This document shows positions 38,576 to 48,462 of a stretch of DNA of 64,000 nt, piece after piece. The stretch is taken from the NCBI GenBank assembly GCA_022791915.1, contig JAAWAB010000015.1:204791-268790 (forward strand), in the 5' to 3' direction. Numbering within the stretch: the stretch's first letter is position 1; every line of letters begins with the position of its first letter. The translations under genes were made by a program, and so were the position numbers. Source of the DNA: Clostridia bacterium. GTDB taxonomy: Bacteria; Bacillota; Clostridia; Christensenellales; Pumilibacteraceae. A model generated the notes under the pieces. It ran no database searches. It was not told the origin of the DNA and worked only from the letters and a program-made list of their open reading frames with translations.

Positions 38576-39565
38576 ATGAAAAAGTTCATCTCTACGATTT
38601 TGTGCGCGCTGTTGTTGTGCGGTGTGTTTGCGGGGTGCGGAGCAGACCCGCAATCGGGCACGGTGGCGCAGGTATATGCGCCCGACGGTGCGCCCGCAAT
38701 CAGTATGGCCAAGCTGATTGCCGACGAATACGCGGGGGCGGAATTCCACGTGGTGCCGCCCGAAAATATCGGCGCCGCCGTTCTTACGGGGAAGGCGGAT
38801 ATTGCGATTATGCCCACGAACGCCGCGGCGAGTCTGCACGCCAAAGATAAAGATATCGTCATGGTGGGCGTAACCAACTTCGGCAGTTTGTACGTTGTGG
38901 GCAAGGGCGAAGAAGTAACCTCTTTGCAAGAACTTACGGGCAAAGTGGTTTACAGTATCGGGCAGGGCAAAGTGCCCGATTTGGTGTTCCGCATTCTCTT
39001 GCAGGCGGCGGAAATTCCCTACGAGTTTTCGAGCGCGGCAAAAGAAGGCGTTGTGTCGCTTGCCTATGTGTCCGAAGGCGCCGAATTCGTTTCGGGACTC
39101 ACGGCGGGAAAAATGCAGTACGGCGTTATCAGCGAGCCTGCCGCCACGGTGGCGCAAAACAAAGTGCAGGGTGCCAAGCGCATGTTGGATATCCAAAAAC
39201 TGTACGCCGACGCCACGGGGAGCGAAAACGGATTCCCGCAGGCGGCGCTTATCACGCGCAAATCGTTTGTCAATGAAAACGCGGCATATATTTCCGATTT
39301 CATGAACGCCTTCCGTGCGGGAATGAAATGGGCGGAAACGGAGCCTTCGGCGGCGCTCGAAGCGATTCAAAAAGCGGGAAGCACCACGGTGCCCATGCTT
39401 ACCGAACAGATTGCCAAAGGGTGCAATCTGGGCTTTTTGTCGGCGGGGTTGGCAAGGGAACAACTGCTCGATTTTTATACGCGACTCAACGAAGTAAAAG
39501 AAGAAGGCGAAACGCCCGTAGGCGATTCTATGCCCGATTTAGACTTCTTTGTTTCCGATTTGTAA
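38576..39565 (+). CDS. ABC transporter substrate-binding lipoprotein (NMT1/SsuA/ThiY-like)
   Basis: Lipobox FAGC; 'DGAPAISMAKLIADEYAGAEFHVVPPENIGAAVLTGKADIAIMPTNAAASLHAKDKDIVMVGVTNFGSLYVVG'. Confidence 0.85.
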   Translation: MKKFISTILCALLLCGVFAGCGADPQSGTVAQVYAPDGAPAISMAKLIADEYAGAEFHVVPPENIGAAVLTGKADIAIMPTNAAASLHAKDKDIVMVGVTNFGSLYVVGKGEEVTSLQELTGKVVYSIGQGKVPDLVFRILLQAAEIPYEFSSAAKEGVVSLAYVSEGAEFVSGLTAGKMQYGVISEPAATVAQNKVQGAKRMLDIQKLYADATGSENGFPQAALITRKSFVNENAAYISDFMNAFRAGMKWAETEPSAALEAIQKAGSTTVPMLTEQIAKGCNLGFLSAGLAREQLLDFYTRLNEVKEEGETPVGDSMPDLDFFVSDL

Positions 39566-39587
39566 GAGAAAGCGGCAATAAACGCGA

Positions 39588-40340
39588 ATGAAACGGGAAA
39601 TGCGTAAAATCATCTATACGCTTGCGGGCGCCGTGTCGGTGGTGGCAATCTGGTGGATTGCCGCCGCCGCATATAAGAAAGAAATCATCTTTCCCACGCC
39701 CGCGGGCGCTCTGCGCGAGTTGGGCGCCGAACTGCGCAGCGGCTTGTTTTGGCGCGGCTTTTTCGGGTCGCTGTTCCGTTCGTTCGTCGGCTTTTCGTTT
39801 GCGTGTATGGCGGCGGTGGTGTGCGCCTATGCGGCAAAAGCGTGTCCGCCCGTGCGGTATGTGCTATCGCCCGTGGTGGGCGTACTTCGCAGCGTGCCCA
39901 CCATGAGCGTGATACTGTTGCTTGTGTTGTGGGCGAGTGCGGATATCACGCCCGTAATCGTGGCGGGATTGGTCATTTTTCCCGTGTTATACAGCGGACT
40001 GGATGCGGCGCTTTGCGCCGTGCCCGCCGAACTGGAAGAAACGGCAAAGCTATACGGCGGAAACACGGCGTATCGGTTTGTAAAAGTATATGCGCCCCTG
40101 TCGGCGCCCGCGTTTTTGCACGTGGCGGGCGGGGCGGCGTCGCTCACCCTTAAACTCACCGTTGCCGCCGAAGTGCTGGCGCAAACGCGCAACAGTTTGG
40201 GCATGCTCATGCAACAAAGCCGCATTTATTTTCAAATCGGGCGGCTGATGGCGCTCACCGTTGCGGTTGTGGCGGCGTCGCTCGCCATAGAATTTGTAGT
40301 GTATCTTATTCGCCGCGCGGTAGATTATAACCGCGTGTGA
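39588..40340 (+). CDS. ABC transporter permease (SsuC/TauC type)
   Basis: 'FWRGFFGSLFRSFVGFSFACMAAVVCAYAAKACPPVRYVLSPVVGVLRSVPTMSVILLLVLW' and EAA-loop-like 'AVPAELEETAKLYGGNTAYRFVKVYAPLSAP'. Confidence 0.9.
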   Translation: MKREMRKIIYTLAGAVSVVAIWWIAAAAYKKEIIFPTPAGALRELGAELRSGLFWRGFFGSLFRSFVGFSFACMAAVVCAYAAKACPPVRYVLSPVVGVLRSVPTMSVILLLVLWASADITPVIVAGLVIFPVLYSGLDAALCAVPAELEETAKLYGGNTAYRFVKVYAPLSAPAFLHVAGGAASLTLKLTVAAEVLAQTRNSLGMLMQQSRIYFQIGRLMALTVAVVAASLAIEFVVYLIRRAVDYNRV

Positions 40341-40429
40341 AAAACTTCTTGCAAAACAATTGATTCTTTTCGCGTATAGCGGTATAATGTTGTACGAATA
40401 TAAGGCAACCTACCAACGGACGAAACACA

Positions 40430-41389
40430 ATGAAAAGAAGCAAAAAGATTACGCTGATAAACAGCGGCGGCACCATATCCAGCGATTACGACGGCATGAT
40501 TATGCGCCCCGGGCGCGTGACGCAGTTCGACGAATTGAACGGTCGTATAGAAAAGGCGGTTTCGCCCTTTTGTTTGTTGAGTGAAAACATGACCTGGAAA
40601 ACGCTCAAAGAATTGAGCGACTGTCTGGAACGGGAGATGAAGAGCGCCGAGGCGGTCATTATCACGCACGGCACCGACACGCTTGCCTACACGGCGGCGT
40701 ATCTCGGATTGATGAACGCGGGAATCGATATTCCCGTCATGATTGTTTCCGCCGATTTTCCGCTCTCCAATCCCATGAGCAACGGTAGCGCCAACTTAAT
40801 GTGCGCGCTTTCGGCAATCGACCAAAGCGACGTAAAAGGCGTATTCGTTCCGTACCGCAATCCGTACGACCGCCCGATGTTACACGTTTCCACCCGTTTG
40901 CTTTCGAGCAGAGATTTCGACGGCGGACTCAATTCGGCGCTCGGCAAAGTGTGCGGCTACACCGACCGCACGGGCAAGTTTTTATTGAGCGAACAGATTA
41001 AACCGCGCAAATTCGCCTTGTGCGGAAAGGGAAGCGGAAAGGCGGTGCGTCTGGTGTTCGCCAATCCGGGAATCGATTATGCCGCGCTTGCAAAATCGGC
41101 GCATAACGAAAACGCGGCGCTGGTGTTTGCGGGGTATCATACGGGGTCGATTAACACGGCGGCGGACGGAATCGGACTGTTGGAAGGCGTGGAAACGTAT
41201 CTTGCGGGCGGGCTTTCGGGCGAGAAGTATCAGTCTTACGAGCAAATGCCGTCGTTCGTACATGTAATAGATAACATTGCGCCCATAACGCTGTATACCA
41301 AAGTGCGCATTGCGCACGAGAATTTCCCCGACGAAAAATCGCGCCTGAAATATATTGCGGCGAACACGTTCGGCGAATATTTTCAGTGA
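40430..41389 (+). CDS. L-asparaginase family protein
   Basis: 'KITLINSGGTISSDYDG', 'AEAVIITHGTDTLAYTAAYLGL', 'PVMIVSADFPLSNPMSNGSANLMCAL'. Confidence 0.93.
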   Translation: MKRSKKITLINSGGTISSDYDGMIMRPGRVTQFDELNGRIEKAVSPFCLLSENMTWKTLKELSDCLEREMKSAEAVIITHGTDTLAYTAAYLGLMNAGIDIPVMIVSADFPLSNPMSNGSANLMCALSAIDQSDVKGVFVPYRNPYDRPMLHVSTRLLSSRDFDGGLNSALGKVCGYTDRTGKFLLSEQIKPRKFALCGKGSGKAVRLVFANPGIDYAALAKSAHNENAALVFAGYHTGSINTAADGIGLLEGVETYLAGGLSGEKYQSYEQMPSFVHVIDNIAPITLYTKVRIAHENFPDEKSRLKYIAANTFGEYFQ

Positions 41390-41554
41390 GCGGCTTTGTA
41401 AAAAAAGAGCAACCGTTTTGGTAACAAACAAAATTTAATTAAAATCTAATCTTCTATATATTGACGCATTTTGCCGCAGGGAGTACAATAGGTATTGTAA
41501 TACGATAGCGTACGCTTGCGGCTTTTTGCATGCGTTCGGAAAAAAGGAAACATT

Positions 41555-44500
41555 ATGGCAAAAAAAGTGGTACAAAGCGATTCCAAAGGAAAAGCTCCCG
41601 TAAAGAAGAAACGACACGGTTGCCGAAACTGTCTGATTACCATGTTGGTAATCTTTGTAGTTGTGGGCGTGGGCGTGTATTTTACGGGTAACTATTTCAC
41701 GCAGAGATATTTGGATATGAGTTTGGCGAACTGCTTCGGCGTGTTGTACGATTTGCGTTCCGCCAACTCCAAAAAGATTGTAACCAACAGCTACGGCGAT
41801 AAAGATTACGATTCTTTCAATACCGAACTGAAAAAGCAACTGTTTTTGAACGACCAAGCCGATTTCGGCGTAGAAACGTTGCTTGCCGCGCTCACCGCAA
41901 AAGAAGAGGGCGGCAGCGAGGCGGAAGGCGTGAACGTTTCCGCCCGCAACGATTATCTTTCGCAGTCGGTAGACGCGTTGGGCGCAAGTTTGAATACAAG
42001 CGGTTTGTTAGACGAATTGTCCGAACTGTACGTACGCGAAAATCTCGACCTCGCCCGCCTGCGCGATTACGACCCTACCCGTCATAAAACGGCATACGTC
42101 ATGCAAGTTACCGACAGAATGTTGGCGGCGGCGGTGAACGGGTCGCTCGACGAAGTGTGCGCCTCGGTCGATTCGGTGCAGAAAATGCTCAACGATTACA
42201 AAATCGCCAAGTTGAGCGACGTGGCACGGCTCGACCAGTTGATTTTCGGCGAACGGCAGGGAACAAAGAACGGAGAGAGCGCTACGGTAAAAACGGTTAC
42301 GGCAACCGTGTCGGTAAACGTGCGCAAAGTGGCACGCTCATACCTAAAAGACGCAACGGGCAAAGATTTGGGCTTTTTGCTGAATATGGTGTTGCCCAAA
42401 CGTTTATATGCCACCGTTGTGGTGCCTGTGGAAGAAGGCGCAAGCGTAGAGAACAATATCTACGTGAACAATATGACCGATAAGAAGATGAACCGCGCCT
42501 ACAAGCTGATTGCGGGAATCACCGAACTTACGGGCGAAAGAATGGACGTCAAAGAAAAAATTTCGTCGGCTATGAGCGGCTCGGTGGGCAATACCGTGCG
42601 CAAAGTCAACGACGTTTTCCCGATTGCCGACGCCGTGAAAAACACCGTTTCGTTCGACGTGTTCGAAACGGTAATCGATTTGAGCGGACTCAATAAAACG
42701 GACGGGGAACTTAAACCCGAAAGCGAGCAGTTGCATGCCCCCGATATCATTCAAACGTTGGGCGGCGTGGTGGCGTCCGACGCCGACAACGCGGTAAAAG
42801 AAGAATACGACTATCAACACCAGTGGTTTGACAGCACGCAGAACAAAGTGGTGTACAACAAAACGCTCGACCCCAACACCCAATATCCCGATATGACCTG
42901 GCAGAATTATTGGGATTTGTTCATGCAAGAACTTGCCGAAAAGTATATGCTCGATTTAAGCGGCAAAGACCCCGACGACCCGTCCGACGACGTAACGTTT
43001 GAAACGCTTATGCGCCTGTTCGGACTGGGCGAACCGCTCGAAGGAGCGGCGGAAACCGAACTGCTCGATTTGTTCGATACGTCCAAGTTGGGCAACGTGC
43101 TCGATTCGCCTAACCGCAAAGTCAACGTAGACAGTCGCATGCTCGGTGCGATTTTGCAGGCGCAAATCGATACTCTGATTGACGGAGCGGGTTCGCTCGG
43201 AGATTGCAAGCCGTCGCTCGCTTACGTGTATACCTACACCACGCAAAATCACAAGATGTTGCAGGCGGCAATATCGGTGGATATCGGCGGACTTGTGGCG
43301 GGAAAGAGCGGCATTGCGTCCATCGTAACCGGTTTAATCGGCGACACGGCAGTCATCACTTTCGATATCGACGTCACGCCCGGATTGCCCGACGAGAACG
43401 CCTTTGCAAGCAAACTGATTTATAACGATTTAACCGCCGAGAAAACGGCTGTTATTCTGAAAACCGTTTCGTCGTTCGCGTCCGATTTCGATACGGCGGG
43501 ACTCTTGTCACAGGTGGAAAAACCGATACGCGACGCAATCGATAAGATGAACAGCGTGATTCCCGTAGAACTCTGCGATTCCACTATCGACCTCGACGCA
43601 ACGGTGGAAAACGCCGATTTGCCTGCGGCAATCGAGTTGCCGAGCGTATTCGAAACCATAAAATTCATGCTCTTCAAGAACGACGACGCCGAAAAAGGCG
43701 AAATCAATCAACAAATCACTGCGCAGGGTATAGAAGACGTGTTGCGCGCCATCAACGCGGTGAACGATGAAAACTTTGAAAGTCTGTATATCGGGCAAGA
43801 CGGCATTTCCATGGCGCCCGGCGCCGACGGGAATCTTGCGCCCACGTACGGCAAGTCGTTCGCGGAAATTCTGGAAAAATACTATATCGTAAACACAGGA
43901 GCAAACGGCGAAACTCTGTACACGCAATTCGACGATTTGTTCGCAAGCGGCGGCGTGGCGAATTTCCAAACGTTCGACGTTGCCAACTTCGACTTTAACA
44001 AGTTGTATCACGACCCGCGCGCCATTGTATCGGAAAACGGCGACGACCTTCGCCCCGTGTTTGAAGATAACGATTTGGCGGCGCTGCTTGTGGAAAAAAT
44101 GCGCGGCGAATCGGGAATCTACGGCGACCTTACGGGAATCAAGGGCTTGCGGATAGACACGCAGAACGGCGCGAAAACGCTCACGATTATGATACAAATC
44201 GACGTGAGCAAACTCATCGGCTCCGACGAAACGGCGGCGGAATGGGCGCGTTTGTTGCCTGCCGAAACCGTATACCTGAAAGCCGCCGTCGATTTGAGCC
44301 ACATTGCCTACTACGATAAAAACGGCGAAGGCAAAACGGTGTACGACAGTATCGACGAAATCCCCGAAGGGGAAAAGCAAACTTCACGCCCGTTTTACCG
44401 CACCACGCTTACAATCAACAGAATGGACGAAATGGCGGCGGAAACGGGCAGAAACGTGTACGGCACCATGCTCAACATGATGAAGAGTTTGGGCGGAAAC

Positions 44501-45397
44501 GCCGACGCGCTCGACCTCGACGTAAAAGCGCGCGATATCGGCGCCATTATTTGCAGTCAGATTGAAACGCTGGAAAGTTCGCTCGGCGGCAATATCGAAT
44601 TCGTGAACGGCGGCGTGCGTTTGGTGTCGGTGTACGACTTCCTGAAAAAAGCGCTCAAAAGCGACGCGGATACGGAAGATATCAAAGCGGCATTGCAAGG
44701 TCTTGCGGCAACAAAAGACGGAGAAGAAAATTCCACGCACAACTATAAAACAAGCGAGTTGTTGGTAAACGGAATTTCCGACGAAGTGCTTGCTCTCGCA
44801 CTCGGCGAAACCACCAAAAAAGATAACGAGTTCGGCAGTATTCTGGCAAACGGATTCACCGTTTCGGCGCTGGGGCAAGAACATAAAGTGAGCGGCGTGC
44901 TTGCGCAGGGCGAAGACGGTGCGTTCGGACTTTGCCAACTCAACATTTTGCACCAATCGTTGGGCGAACGCGAACCGTTTGTAAAAGGATTCGTCACCGA
45001 AAATTCGCAACAAGAACTTGCCGATACCTTCGCGGATATCACGGGCAAAACGTTTATCGAGTTTACCTTCCGTGCAAGCATGGATAAACTCTTGCAAACG
45101 GAAGGCGAAAATCCGCTCGCATCCGCCGTGCCCAAAGAACTGTACGTAACCATTCTGCTGGAAAAAACGGCAACGGGCTATAAGGAAGTGTACTTCCGTA
45201 TCAACGGACTGAACGACGACGTGCAAAAAGTGCTGTTAAGCCTTGTAAAAATCGAGCAGGCGGAAATCACCGCGCAGATAGATAAATGTATGGCGGCGCT
45301 CAACGCCTATACGGGCGCAACGTTTGATTCGGTCACTCCGTATGCGGGCGACGCGTTCGGCACAATCACGTTCACGCAAGGAAACATAGGTATGTAA
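41555..45397 (+). CDS. Giant N-terminally membrane-anchored repeat-containing protein of unknown function
   Basis: Basic N-terminus plus one TM (CLITMLVIFVVVGVGVYF); recurring modules '...LYATVVVPVEE...MNRAYKLI...' / '...LYVTILLEKT...VQKVLLSLVKIEQ...'; AAGGAAA upstream of ATG 41555. Confidence 0.8.
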   Translation: MAKKVVQSDSKGKAPVKKKRHGCRNCLITMLVIFVVVGVGVYFTGNYFTQRYLDMSLANCFGVLYDLRSANSKKIVTNSYGDKDYDSFNTELKKQLFLNDQADFGVETLLAALTAKEEGGSEAEGVNVSARNDYLSQSVDALGASLNTSGLLDELSELYVRENLDLARLRDYDPTRHKTAYVMQVTDRMLAAAVNGSLDEVCASVDSVQKMLNDYKIAKLSDVARLDQLIFGERQGTKNGESATVKTVTATVSVNVRKVARSYLKDATGKDLGFLLNMVLPKRLYATVVVPVEEGASVENNIYVNNMTDKKMNRAYKLIAGITELTGERMDVKEKISSAMSGSVGNTVRKVNDVFPIADAVKNTVSFDVFETVIDLSGLNKTDGELKPESEQLHAPDIIQTLGGVVASDADNAVKEEYDYQHQWFDSTQNKVVYNKTLDPNTQYPDMTWQNYWDLFMQELAEKYMLDLSGKDPDDPSDDVTFETLMRLFGLGEPLEGAAETELLDLFDTSKLGNVLDSPNRKVNVDSRMLGAILQAQIDTLIDGAGSLGDCKPSLAYVYTYTTQNHKMLQAAISVDIGGLVAGKSGIASIVTGLIGDTAVITFDIDVTPGLPDENAFASKLIYNDLTAEKTAVILKTVSSFASDFDTAGLLSQVEKPIRDAIDKMNSVIPVELCDSTIDLDATVENADLPAAIELPSVFETIKFMLFKNDDAEKGEINQQITAQGIEDVLRAINAVNDENFESLYIGQDGISMAPGADGNLAPTYGKSFAEILEKYYIVNTGANGETLYTQFDDLFASGGVANFQTFDVANFDFNKLYHDPRAIVSENGDDLRPVFEDNDLAALLVEKMRGESGIYGDLTGIKGLRIDTQNGAKTLTIMIQIDVSKLIGSDETAAEWARLLPAETVYLKAAVDLSHIAYYDKNGEGKTVYDSIDEIPEGEKQTSRPFYRTTLTINRMDEMAAETGRNVYGTMLNMMKSLGGNADALDLDVKARDIGAIICSQIETLESSLGGNIEFVNGGVRLVSVYDFLKKALKSDADTEDIKAALQGLAATKDGEENSTHNYKTSELLVNGISDEVLALALGETTKKDNEFGSILANGFTVSALGQEHKVSGVLAQGEDGAFGLCQLNILHQSLGEREPFVKGFVTENSQQELADTFADITGKTFIEFTFRASMDKLLQTEGENPLASAVPKELYVTILLEKTATGYKEVYFRINGLNDDVQKVLLSLVKIEQAEITAQIDKCMAALNAYTGATFDSVTPYAGDAFGTITFTQGNIGM

Positions 45398-45550
45398 TGT
45401 TCGGTATAAGCGGGTTTGCCGTGTGGCAAGCCCGTTTGCCTTTTTCGGTTGCGTTGCCGCTTGAAAAAGCATAAACAAAAAAATGCGGTTAACATACCGC
45501 ACGCCGTTTTGCTATACTGTTAAAGGCGCTATGGTTGTATAAACAAAAAA

Positions 45551-45584
45551 CCGCTCGTTTCGTAGAAACGGGCGGCAGTTTTTT
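45551..45584 (+). terminator. Intrinsic terminator, possibly bidirectional, between convergent genes
   Basis: CCGCTCGTTTC-gta-GAAACGGGCGG then TTTTTT. Confidence 0.85.
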
Positions 45585-45595
45585 GTATGCGGGCG

Positions 45596-46099
45596 CTATT
45601 CGTCGAATGCGGGAGAGATATCGTAAGCGCGGTTTGATAAGTCTTTCACAAACAGGGCGCGTATGTATCCTTTTGTCGTAGACGTGGAATGCACGTAGAA
45701 TTTTTTTCCGTAATAGTAGCGGGCAAGTTTGAAATATTTGGAGTTGGTATGCAACGCCATGGCGGCGTATCCTTTTTGCTTGCAATAATCGATTGCCGCC
45801 TGCAATAGCTCGCTGCCCACGCCCGCATTGCGAACAAGCGGGTCCACACCGAATCGGTATACGTAGGCAACGTCGTCGTTGAGTCGTTTTATGCGGATAC
45901 TGCCGATAACTTCGCCGTTTTCTTCCGCCACCAACACAAAGTTGTGCGCAATGTCGTCCAACACTTTTTCTTGCGGTTCTTCTAACGCTTTTACGTGACT
46001 GTCCGGTCCGAGTTCGTCGGCATACAATCGAAAAGCCCTGTGAATCACTTCGTTGATTTTTGCGGCGTCCGAAACCGTTGCCGCGCGGAATTGTATCAT
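45596..46099 (-). CDS. GNAT-family N-acetyltransferase
   Basis: 'VYRFGVDPLVRNAGVGSELLQAAIDYCKQKGYAAMALHT' acetyl-CoA binding motif. Confidence 0.88.
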   Translation of the reverse strand: MIQFRAATVSDAAKINEVIHRAFRLYADELGPDSHVKALEEPQEKVLDDIAHNFVLVAEENGEVIGSIRIKRLNDDVAYVYRFGVDPLVRNAGVGSELLQAAIDYCKQKGYAAMALHTNSKYFKLARYYYGKKFYVHSTSTTKGYIRALFVKDLSNRAYDISPAFDE

Positions 46100-46114
46100 G
46101 GGGGAAAGTACCTT

Positions 46115-47062
46115 TTATCTTTTTTTCATGAGTAAGTAGAGCACCGCTTTTTGCGCGTGCAATCTGTTTTCCGCTTCTTCAAACACAATGCTCTGCGCGC
46201 CGTCTATCACGTCGGCAGTCACTTCTTCGCCGCGGTGCGCGGGCAAACAGTGTAAAAACACCGCATTTTTTGCCGCTTTTGCCATCAGTTCGGCGTTCAC
46301 CTGATAGGGCATGAGCGCATTCACCTTTTCGGGCGATTTTTCCTGTCCCATAGAGAAAAACACGTCGGTATATATCACGTCGCAGTCGCGTATGGCTTCG
46401 TCTACGTCCGCCGTAACTTTCACGTCGCCGAATTGCGCCGCTTCTTTCACGATTTCGGGGTCGGGTTGGTATCCTTCGGGAGAGCAAATCACCACTTGCA
46501 TGCCCACTTTGGCGCCGCCTATCATCAGCGAGTTCGCCATGTTGTTGCCGTCGCCGAAGTACGCCATTTTCAGTCCTTCCAACTTGCCGTAGTGTTCGTA
46601 CACCGTCATAAGGTCGGCAAGCACTTGGCAGGGATGGTAGTCGTCCGTCAGTCCGTTAATCACGGGGCAGTCCGCATATTTCGCCAACTCTTCCACGTCG
46701 GATTGCTTGTACGTGCGAATCATAATGCCGTCGATTCCGTAGCGATTCAATACCATTGCGGTGTCGTGCACCGTTTCGCCCCGCCCGAGTTGAATGTCGC
46801 CCTGTTGCAGAACGAGCGCCGAACCGCCGAGCTGTTTGATTCCCTGTTCAAACGAAACGCGGGTGCGCGTGCTCGACTTGCTGAAAATCATGGCAAGCGT
46901 TTTGTCTTTGAGATAGGCGTGTTTTTTGCCCGCGCGCTGCTTTTGTTTGAGCATTACCGCGGTATGAATGATTTCGAAAATTTCCTGCGACGAATAGGTT
47001 TTCAGCGTCAGCATGTGCTTGTTGTTGATAAATCCTTTTGGTTTATACGAACGGATATCCAT
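46115..47062 (-). CDS. argF: Ornithine carbamoyltransferase
   Basis: 'IFSKSSTRTRVSFEQGIKQLGG', 'NGLTDDYHPCQVLADLMTV', 'FLHCLPAHRGEEVT'; ATG 47062 preceded by AAGGAG. Confidence 0.95.
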   Translation of the reverse strand: MDIRSYKPKGFINNKHMLTLKTYSSQEIFEIIHTAVMLKQKQRAGKKHAYLKDKTLAMIFSKSSTRTRVSFEQGIKQLGGSALVLQQGDIQLGRGETVHDTAMVLNRYGIDGIMIRTYKQSDVEELAKYADCPVINGLTDDYHPCQVLADLMTVYEHYGKLEGLKMAYFGDGNNMANSLMIGGAKVGMQVVICSPEGYQPDPEIVKEAAQFGDVKVTADVDEAIRDCDVIYTDVFFSMGQEKSPEKVNALMPYQVNAELMAKAAKNAVFLHCLPAHRGEEVTADVIDGAQSIVFEEAENRLHAQKAVLYLLMKKR

Positions 47063-47152
47063 AAGTTCTCCTTGAATTTTGCATTTGAAAGTCGGTGTTT
47101 CGCACGTTGCGCCCTGTGGTATTCCGCAACAAAAATATGCCCGCCGACAGAC
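47063..47152 (-). promoter_or_regulatory. Structured argF 5' leader
   Basis: Minus-strand promoter TTGACC-17-TATAAT (47187-47159) followed by ~90-nt leader with closing helix GAAAGTC/GACTTTC and inner hairpin GTTGCG/CGCAAC. Confidence 0.45.
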
Positions 47153-47213
47153 TTTCTCATTATAATGGAAAATAAGATTGCGGTCAAATAATTTTACCGC
47201 ATTGTGTCGATAT

Positions 47214-48407
47214 TTATACGTTTGTGTTGGCAAACAGATTCATAAGCGTATCGCACGCTTTGTCTATTTCTTCGTAACGTATCGTGTATGCGGGCGCAAA
47301 GCGCAGGGTGTTGTGTCCTGCGGTAATCAGCAATACGCCGTTTGCCGCCATTTTTCCCACGATTTCCGTATTGCTCACTTTGTCGGTAAGGCAGACGCCC
47401 AATAATAAGCCCTTGCCGCGCACGTCACGCACAAAGTTGAATTTGCGCAAACGGGAGAGTTTGCCCATAAGATATTCGCCTTTTTTCTCCGCTTCGGCAA
47501 GCAAGCCGTTTTTCAGTTTGTCCACCACCACGCAGGCTGCCGCGCAGGCAAGGGGATTGCCGCCGAACGTAGAACCGTGGTCGCCGGGTGCAAAGGCGTG
47601 CGCAACTTCTCCGCGCGCGAGCATGGCGCCTATGGGAACGCCGCCCCCCAATCCTTTGGCAAGCGTAATCACGTCGGGCTGAATGCCGTAATGCTCGAAT
47701 CCGTACAGTTTGCCCGTGCGCCCCATGCCCGTCTGTACTTCGTCCACCACAAACAGAATGCCGCGGCTTTTGGCGTAAGCATAAGCGCCCACAATGTAGT
47801 CGTAGTCGGCGGGAAGTACGCCGCTTTCGCCCTGTATCACTTCCAACATAATGGCGGCGGTGTTTTCCGTAACCGCGTTTTTGAGCGCGTCGAAGTCGTT
47901 ATACGGCACGTGAATAAAACCGGGCGGCAACGGGGCGTAAGGGCGCGAATATTTGTCCTGTCCCGTTGCGGTTACGGTAGCAAGCGTTCTGCCGTGAAAC
48001 GAATTTTGTGCCGTGATGATTTGGGTGCGGTTTTCGCCGCGGTTAAAAAAGTGCTTGCGCACCAACTTGATTGCCGCCTCGTTCGCCTCGGCGCCGCTGT
48101 TGCACAAAAACATGCGCTCGAAAATGGAACCTTCTAATAGCTTTTCGCACAGCATGGCTTGCGGTTCGTTGTAGTAAAGATTAGATACGTGTATCAGCTT
48201 GTGCGCCTGTTCGCAGATTGCGGCGGTAAGTTCGGGGTGGTCGTGCCCCAAGCAGTTCACGGCAATGCCGCCCGCCATGTCTATGTATTCGTTGCCCGCC
48301 GTGTCGTACAGCTTACTGCCTTTTCCGTGCGTAAAACATATATTTTGCCGCGAAAAAACAGTCATGTAGTTTTTTGCGTCGGCTTCTTTTATCTCCTTGA
48401 AATCCAT
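47214..48407 (-). CDS. argD: Acetylornithine aminotransferase
   Basis: 'NYMTVFSRQNICFTHGKGSKLYDTAGNEYIDMAGGIAVNCLGHDHPEL', 'LFVVDEVQTGMGRTGKLYGFEHYGIQPDVITLAKGLGGGVPIGAML'. Confidence 0.95.
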   Translation of the reverse strand: MDFKEIKEADAKNYMTVFSRQNICFTHGKGSKLYDTAGNEYIDMAGGIAVNCLGHDHPELTAAICEQAHKLIHVSNLYYNEPQAMLCEKLLEGSIFERMFLCNSGAEANEAAIKLVRKHFFNRGENRTQIITAQNSFHGRTLATVTATGQDKYSRPYAPLPPGFIHVPYNDFDALKNAVTENTAAIMLEVIQGESGVLPADYDYIVGAYAYAKSRGILFVVDEVQTGMGRTGKLYGFEHYGIQPDVITLAKGLGGGVPIGAMLARGEVAHAFAPGDHGSTFGGNPLACAAACVVVDKLKNGLLAEAEKKGEYLMGKLSRLRKFNFVRDVRGKGLLLGVCLTDKVSNTEIVGKMAANGVLLITAGHNTLRFAPAYTIRYEEIDKACDTLMNLFANTNV

Positions 48408-48420
48408 CGTTCATTTCCTT

Positions 48421-48462
48421 ATAATATAGAATTGTTGCAAAATAATATAGAATTGTTGTAAA
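48421..48462. repeat. Tandem 21-bp direct repeat upstream of argD
   Basis: ataatatagaattgttgcaaa / ataatatagaattgttgtaaa (20/21 identical). Confidence 0.9.
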
